From positions 1 to 17,714 of the forward strand of contig CAKVMU010000007.1 in NCBI GenBank assembly GCA_934773085.1: a stretch of DNA of 17,714 bases. The letters run 5' to 3'. The notes below the pieces were generated by a model that was given only the letters and a program-made list of their open reading frames with translations, did not search any database and had not been told where the DNA came from. The DNA is from an uncultured Candidatus Melainabacteria bacterium. GTDB taxonomy: Bacteria; Cyanobacteriota; Vampirovibrionia; Gastranaerophilales; Gastranaerophilaceae. Within the stretch, counting starts at the first letter, position 1. Each line of letters begins with the position of its first letter. Position numbers and translations under genes: made by a program. Below, piece after piece: positions 13,975-17,714 of this stretch.

Positions 13975-13983
13975 ATTATATCA
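13975..13983 (-). promoter_or_regulatory. Extended -10 promoter of mutL, probably leaderless
   Basis: On the minus strand, TGA followed by TATAAT, with 6 nt (AAAACT) between the box and the mutL ATG at 13968. No Shine-Dalgarno fits in that space. The -35 region is poor. Confidence 0.55.
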
Positions 13984-13999
13984 AAAAATGTTTTTATTG

Positions 14000-14005
14000 T
14001 ATAAT
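14000..14005 (+). promoter_or_regulatory. -10 box for the HgdB-like gene
   Basis: Consensus TATAAT 21 nt before the ATG at 14027, followed by a GGGGAG ribosome binding site (14013-14018). It is 20 nt from the opposing mutL -10 box. The -35 is weak. Confidence 0.45.
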
Positions 14006-14026
14006 TGTTTGCGGGGAGTAATATAA

Positions 14027-15160
14027 ATGGCAAAAGAAAAAAATAAAAAGCTAAAAGTTGCGTTTCCTCATATGGGAACTATTTCTATAGCGTGGGCAGC
14101 AGGTTTAAGAAAAGTTGGTGTTGAACCATTTGTGCCGCCTTATACAAGTAAAAAAACATTATCATATGGTACTAAAAATTCGCCGGAGGCAATTTGTTTA
14201 CCTTATAAATTGATTCTCGGGAACTTTATCGAAGCGATTGAAGGTGGGGCTGATTATGTGGCTATGATTACATCTCCGGGAATTTGTCGTTTAGGTGAAT
14301 ATGGCAATAATATTTATAACACATTGAAAGATTTAGGTTACAAGGCTAATTATATTGAGCTTTCTCTATATGATGGTATAAAGGGCTTGTACAAATTTTT
14401 AAAAGAAATCTCCGGAAAAAATGATCCGATTCTGATTATGAGAGCTATAAATATTACAATGAGAAAAATATTCGCAATTGATGATTTGGATAAAGCGCTT
14501 TCATATTACAGAGCAAGAGAAATTAAATTTGGGGATGCTGAAAAGAACTATAAAAAAGCATTAAGAATGATTGATAAAGCAAATTCTACACGTGAGTTAC
14601 ACAAAGCGTATGAATTGGCTCTAAAAGAAATTGAAAAAACTGAAATAGATGAAAACAGAGAAGTTTTGAACGTTGATTTGACAGGTGAAATCTTCCTTGT
14701 AAATGACGAATTTTCTAATCAAAACATTGAACGTGAATTGGGCAGAATGGGTGTTCAAACAAGAAGAAGTTTGACAGTTGGAAGCTTTTTGAAGGATGCG
14801 ATTATACCGAAAGCTTTCCAAAATGCGGAAACCCACTTGCAACGTGCAGAAAAAATGGCAAAACCATACTTAATGAGAGATATTGGTGGTGATGCTCTTG
14901 AATGTGTTTCGGACGTTGTGTTTGCTGACAAAAAAGGCAAAGACGGTATAATTCATATTTCTCCGTTTACTTGTATGCCGGAAATTATGTCACAAAATAT
15001 CTTCCCGACAATGAGAGGGGATCATGATATTCCGATTTTGACTTTGATTATGGATGAACAAACCGGTAAAGCAGGCTATGTTACAAGACTAGAAGCTTTT
15101 GTAGATTTGATGAGAAGAAAAAAACGTGCAAAAGAAGGTAAATTAAAAACAAGAATTTAA
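14027..15160 (+). CDS. HgdB/DUF2229-related Fe-S protein (acyl-CoA dehydratase activase-like family)
   Basis: This 377-residue protein resembles the DUF2229/COG3581 proteins related to the 2-hydroxyacyl-CoA dehydratase D-component and often annotated as CoA-enzyme activase. Conserved segments are KVAFPHMG (10-17), PYTSKKTLSYGTKNSPEAIC (38-57), ITSPGICRLGEYGNN (81-95), the central helical region, SLTVGSFLKDA (248-258) and HISPFTCMPEI (310-320). Only four cysteines are present: Cys57, Cys87, Cys293 and Cys316. Three of them lie in the family's conserved blocks and could bind an Fe-S cluster, by analogy with HgdB and double-cubane proteins. The usual ASKHA-fold ATPase activase partner is not adjacent, so the substrate is unknown. 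It has its own -10 box and GGGGAG ribosome binding site and ends in a strong hairpin terminator. Confidence 0.8.
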   Translation: MAKEKNKKLKVAFPHMGTISIAWAAGLRKVGVEPFVPPYTSKKTLSYGTKNSPEAICLPYKLILGNFIEAIEGGADYVAMITSPGICRLGEYGNNIYNTLKDLGYKANYIELSLYDGIKGLYKFLKEISGKNDPILIMRAINITMRKIFAIDDLDKALSYYRAREIKFGDAEKNYKKALRMIDKANSTRELHKAYELALKEIEKTEIDENREVLNVDLTGEIFLVNDEFSNQNIERELGRMGVQTRRSLTVGSFLKDAIIPKAFQNAETHLQRAEKMAKPYLMRDIGGDALECVSDVVFADKKGKDGIIHISPFTCMPEIMSQNIFPTMRGDHDIPILTLIMDEQTGKAGYVTRLEAFVDLMRRKKRAKEGKLKTRI

Positions 15161-15171
15161 TGGTTTAAAAA

Positions 15172-15208
15172 AGGGGGCGCAGCCGTTGGCTGCGCCCCCT
15201 CCTTATTT
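15172..15208. terminator. GC-rich bidirectional terminator
   Basis: A 13-bp nearly all-GC stem (15172-15184 with 15188-15200) with loop GTT. On the plus strand it is followed by CCTTATTTG; on the minus strand by six T then AAA. It closes the HgdB-like gene and, more strongly, the opposing OadG/small-protein operon. Confidence 0.88.
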
Positions 15209-15209
15209 G

Positions 15210-15341
15210 TTAGCCAATATAATGTTTCAAAATAATCATTACCATAACGACAGCGAGCATAAAAATCATAGTGCTAAGAACACCTGTTCCATGAGATTCT
15301 TTTAGTGAACTGTCATTTCTTGTGATATTTTCATTTTCCAT
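15210..15341 (-). CDS. 43-residue single-pass membrane protein
   Basis: This short ORF begins at ATG 15341, with an AAGGAGC ribosome binding site 7 nt upstream, and stops at TAA 15210-15212. The product has a polar N-terminus (MENENITRNDSSLKESHGTG, 1-20) and a hydrophobic helix (VLSTMIFMLAVVMVMIILKH, 21-40). It lies 18 nt after the OadG-like gene in the same direction and ends 10 nt before the shared terminator, so the two form an operon. Sodium-pump decarboxylases such as methylmalonyl-CoA decarboxylase have a tiny epsilon subunit next to the gamma/delta subunit; this could be an analogue, but I see no sequence motif proving it. The location and the strong ribosome binding site make it a credible gene. 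Confidence 0.7.
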   Translation of the reverse strand: MENENITRNDSSLKESHGTGVLSTMIFMLAVVMVMIILKHYIG

Positions 15342-15359
15342 AATTTGCTCCTTTTTAGG

Positions 15360-15608
15360 TTAAGCAGTTCTTTTGCCGGCAGCTTGGATTGCGCAGGCGA
15401 TAGCAACTGCAATATCTTCATCATTCCCTGAATTTTTCTTTACGGATTTTTTCTCAACAGGAATTTCTTCCGGAAAGAATTTATTAACGATTTTTAGGAT
15501 GTAACTGTTAAGGTGCATCATAAATATCATAATTGTCAGGAATATAAAAACGGTTCCCATACCCATAAGCATAACAATGAGCCCGTCTTTAACCAACGTT
15601 GTGTCCAT
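15360..15608 (-). CDS. OadG-like sodium-pump decarboxylase gamma subunit
   Basis: This 82-residue protein fits the OAD_gamma family, the small membrane subunit of sodium-translocating oxaloacetate or methylmalonyl-CoA decarboxylases. It has one transmembrane helix (about 8-30, VMLMGMGTVFIFLTIMIFMM), a lysine/glutamate-rich linker (EEIPVEKKSVKKN) and the C-terminal block DEDIAVAIACAIQAAGKR (64-81) typical of the family, in which the tail contacts the carboxyltransferase subunit. It has an AAGGAG ribosome binding site. The catalytic, biotin-carrier and beta (sodium-channel) subunit genes are not in this window, so the complex, if any, is encoded elsewhere. It is followed by a 43-residue membrane protein gene. 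Confidence 0.82.
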   Translation of the reverse strand: MDTTLVKDGLIVMLMGMGTVFIFLTIMIFMMHLNSYILKIVNKFFPEEIPVEKKSVKKNSGNDEDIAVAIACAIQAAGKRTA

Positions 15609-15685
15609 TATTTTCTCCTTTTCATAACATCAACTGACTATGTAAATAACATAGCCTCGTGTACGCTTAACATTTTAGAGTTAAG

Positions 15686-16021
15686 CTAAGGAGCTCTTAT
15701 AGAAATATCAGTTTCAAGGTTGGTTGATATATTATGAATGGATTCCCGAACAAATTCGGGTGGAGTTTTTAATAAATTATGTTTTTCAGAAATGACTGAT
15801 GTAATATGATTGTCATTCCAAAATGGAGTATAATCACTATCTTTAGGGTTAGATAAAGTTTCTTCCCCACGCATTGAATTTGAAACCAAAACAACTTTTT
15901 GATAGTCATTTTGAATATAATTGGTTTGTTGAATATCGTAAGAGAATGTCTCTTGTTGAGCAAAACAAAACGCTGTAACAAGAGCAAAAAATATAAAAAT
16001 TGTTTTTAACAAACCTTTCAT
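15686..16021 (-). CDS. Small secreted protein of unknown function
   Basis: This 111-residue protein has a clear signal peptide (MKGLLKTIFIFFALVTAFCF, then AQQ), probably cut after Ala21. The mature part is polar, rich in Asn, Ser and Thr, with no cysteine and no motif I recognise. The gene lacks a Shine-Dalgarno; an extended -10 box ends 7 nt before the ATG, so a leaderless transcript is likely. It lies upstream of the OadG-like gene, on the same strand, with a 77-nt gap that contains two small inverted repeats. No terminator with a T-tract separates them, so weak co-transcription is possible. It is divergent from pgi. Confidence 0.7.
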   Translation of the reverse strand: MKGLLKTIFIFFALVTAFCFAQQETFSYDIQQTNYIQNDYQKVVLVSNSMRGEETLSNPKDSDYTPFWNDNHITSVISEKHNLLKTPPEFVRESIHNISTNLETDISIRAP

Positions 16022-16028
16022 AGTACAT

Positions 16029-16037
16029 ATTTTATCA
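16029..16037 (-). promoter_or_regulatory. Extended -10 promoter of the small secreted protein gene
   Basis: On the minus strand, TGA followed by TAAAAT, with 7 nt (ATGTACT) between the box and the ATG at 16021; no ribosome binding site fits between. Confidence 0.45.
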
Positions 16038-16162
16038 TAAAATTTTTAAAAGTTTTATTCCCCTAAAAGGCGGTTATTACTAAATAGTAACACCTTGAAA
16101 TTTTAATTGTTAATAGTACAATTATTATATAGGATTGCTGTTATAAAAGAAGAAAGGTTAAC

Positions 16163-17551
16163 ATGATTAAACTAAACTACAGAAATGCTGATGCGATGGT
16201 TATCGGAAGTGAAAATGGTTTGAATCTTTCTGAAGAATTTAATTCTTACAGAGATACAATTGCAAAAATTATTGCTAATTTGAACCAAAGAAAAGATAAA
16301 CCCGGACAGTGGCTGCAGTGGATGAATCTTGGTTATAACGAAGAAACAGTATGGTATGTTAAAGAATTTGCATCTATGGTCGAGGGAAGATTTGATAATA
16401 TATTGGTGCTTGGAATTGGTGGTTCAGCATTGGGTGGTTTGGCAGTTACGGAAGCATTGTTGAAACCGTATTGGAACCTTTTGACACCTGAACAAAGAAA
16501 CGGTTTGCCAAGAATTTTCTTCTTAGATAATATTGATCCCGACTCAATTAACGGTTTGTTGCAAGTTTTAGATTTGAAAAAAACATTAGTTAATGTGATT
16601 ACAAAATCAGGTTCTACAGCTGAGACTATGTCTCAATATATGATTATAAAAAATCTTATGGAAAAAGAACTTGGTCGTGATTACAGAAAAAACTTTGTAG
16701 CAACAACTGATAAAAAAATAGGTATATTGAGACAATTGGCTGACCAAGAAGGTTACAAAACCTTTGTTGTGCCTGATGATGTTGGCGGAAGATTTTCTGT
16801 ATTTTCAGCTGTTGGCTTGGTTCCGTTTGCATTGGTTGGACTTGATATTGACCAAATTATGAACGGTATCAAGGATATGGATTTGGCTCTTAAGAATACA
16901 AATATTAATGATAATATAGCAGCGCAAGGTGCTTTGATTCAGTATTTGATGGATACAAAGAAAGGCAAAAATTTATCAGTGATGATGCCGTATTCAAGCA
17001 GATTGAAATACGTATCTGATTGGTATGTACAACTGTGGGCGGAATCTCTCGGAAAAGAAGTGAATAACAACGGTGAAAAAGTTAATGTCGGTCCGACTCC
17101 AATTAAAGCATTGGGCGCAACTGATCAACACTCTCAAATTCAGTTGTATAATGAAGGACCAAATAATAAAATCATTACATTTATCCGTGTGGATAATTTT
17201 GATACAACGCTTGAAATCCCTAAGATTTTTGAATATACAGGTGTGGGATATTTGGGCGGTAAAACTATTAATGATTTGATTAATGCCGAAGCGGATTCTA
17301 CAAGGGTTGCATTGTCAGATTACTCACGTCCTACAATGACAATTTCTTTAGAGAAAGTTGATGAATACAACGTTGCTCAATTGTTGTATATGTTGGAGGT
17401 TCAGACTGCAATTGCCGGTGAGTTGTATAATATCAATACTTTTAACCAGCCGGGAGTTGAACAGGCAAAGAATTATACATACGCATTGATGGGAAGAGCT
17501 GGGTATGAAGAATCTGCTCATTCATTACAAGAAAAAATGGCAACTGTTTAA
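16163..17551 (+). CDS. pgi: Glucose-6-phosphate isomerase
   Basis: This cytoplasmic enzyme (462 aa) interconverts glucose 6-phosphate and fructose 6-phosphate in glycolysis and gluconeogenesis. It has two SIS domains: LVLGIGGSALGG (81-92) and VITKSGSTAETM (145-156) bind the sugar phosphate. Catalytic residues are visible as Arg210 in DDVGGRFSVFSAVGLVP, Glu294 in LWAESLGKE, His323 in GATDQHSQIQL, and Lys436 in NTFNQPGVEQAK. The length is that of the compact bacterial type, about 100 residues shorter than the E. coli enzyme. An AGAAAGG ribosome binding site precedes the ATG. A TGT-TATAAA box at 16139-16147 is a possible promoter, but it lies close to the ribosome binding site. A perfect 15-bp hairpin terminator follows 16 nt after the stop. 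Confidence 0.96.
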   Translation: MIKLNYRNADAMVIGSENGLNLSEEFNSYRDTIAKIIANLNQRKDKPGQWLQWMNLGYNEETVWYVKEFASMVEGRFDNILVLGIGGSALGGLAVTEALLKPYWNLLTPEQRNGLPRIFFLDNIDPDSINGLLQVLDLKKTLVNVITKSGSTAETMSQYMIIKNLMEKELGRDYRKNFVATTDKKIGILRQLADQEGYKTFVVPDDVGGRFSVFSAVGLVPFALVGLDIDQIMNGIKDMDLALKNTNINDNIAAQGALIQYLMDTKKGKNLSVMMPYSSRLKYVSDWYVQLWAESLGKEVNNNGEKVNVGPTPIKALGATDQHSQIQLYNEGPNNKIITFIRVDNFDTTLEIPKIFEYTGVGYLGGKTINDLINAEADSTRVALSDYSRPTMTISLEKVDEYNVAQLLYMLEVQTAIAGELYNINTFNQPGVEQAKNYTYALMGRAGYEESAHSLQEKMATV

Positions 17552-17565
17552 TTAAAAGATTAGTA

Positions 17566-17609
17566 AAGCGAGGCGATTTGCAGAATGCAAATCGCCTCGC
17601 TTCTTTTAT
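17566..17609. terminator. Perfect hairpin terminator shared by pgi and rnpB
   Basis: GCGAGGCGATTTGCA (17568-17582) pairs perfectly with its complement at 17586-17600, loop GAA, extended by two A-T pairs. A T-rich tail follows on the plus strand (TTCTTTTAT). It lies between convergent pgi and rnpB and should stop transcripts from both sides. Confidence 0.88.
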
Positions 17610-17612
17610 AAA

Positions 17613-17714
17613 AGATAAAGTAGCCCGTAAGCCGTGTTCTGTTTTAGATAATCATCTATCTGGTACTAAGATTGCTCTTAGTCTCTAGCGATTTTTTCCG
17701 GACTGGGCGGACAC
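17613..17714 (-). ncRNA. rnpB: RNase P RNA, 3' part (runs off the right edge)
   Basis: Read on the minus strand, this is the conserved 3' end of bacterial RNase P RNA: CCAGATAGATGATTATC, then ACAGAACACGGCTTACGGGC at the P4/P1 side (compare E. coli AGATGACTGTC...ACAGAACCCGGCTTA). About 100 nt are present; the 5' part lies outside the window. RNase P matures the 5' ends of tRNAs, including the tRNA-Leu in this window. The exact 3' end is estimated to fall near 17613, just before the shared terminator. Confidence 0.9.

Noticed and set aside
14621..14842. Minus-strand frame inside the HgdB-like gene
   Set aside because: It is a shadow frame opposite a conserved protein, with no start signal.
15665..15686. 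Inverted repeat GCTTAAC/GTTAAGC after the small secreted protein gene as a terminator
   Set aside because: The stem is short, 7 bp, AT-rich and overlaps the stop codon, and it has no T-run after it on the minus strand.

Overview
The window looks like a chromosomal segment of a low-GC, gut-type bacterium. My best guess is a non-photosynthetic cyanobacterial relative (Melainabacteria/Vampirovibrionia, e.g. Gastranaerophilales). The reasons are inference from gene content: LL-diaminopimelate aminotransferase (DapL), a full three-domain NifU beside NifS, a DUF151 bifunctional nuclease, a MurT-type Mur ligase, an endonuclease-type MutL, YtxH-type small proteins, an HgdB/CoA-dehydratase-activase-like protein, and AT-rich sequence with standard TAA/TAG/TGA stops. 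No phage, IS element or CRISPR array was seen.

Layout. (1) 25-5769, minus strand: a tight gene run murT > pdxJ > small Cys4 protein > nifU > nifS > mscS-like > rlmH, with overlaps or gaps of a few bases, and a probable second promoter before nifU. (2) 5851-7311, plus strand: four small membrane or envelope genes that alternate a TM plus coiled-coil protein with a YtxH-type protein, closed by a terminator. (3) 7390-8477, minus: a secreted or membrane HExxH metalloprotease gene that appears broken by a frameshift and an in-frame stop; its last 44 codons lie beyond the stop. (4) 8629-9162, plus: a lipoprotein of unknown function, closed by a palindromic terminator. (5) 9217-9576, plus: a promoter, about 200 nt of highly structured non-coding RNA that I cannot place in a family, tRNA-Leu(UAA) and a terminator. 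(6) 9592-14026: dapL (+), DUF151 nuclease (-), nadK (+) and mutL (-), arranged in convergent and divergent pairs. (7) 14027-15160, plus: HgdB/DUF2229-like protein. (8) 15210-16021, minus: secreted small protein, OadG-like sodium-pump subunit and a 43-residue membrane protein. (9) 16163-17551, plus: pgi, followed by a perfect hairpin terminator shared with the 3' end of rnpB (RNase P RNA), which enters from the right edge on the minus strand.

Most genes are housekeeping: Fe-S assembly, PLP synthesis (which serves NifS and DapL), cell-wall precursor synthesis, NADP supply, mismatch repair and glycolysis. The unusual parts are the tRNA-linked structured RNA, the broken metalloprotease, a recurring extended -10 promoter (TGN plus TATAAT-like) that in three cases sits 6-7 nt before an ATG with no ribosome binding site (likely leaderless mRNAs), and an orphan OadG/small-protein pair.
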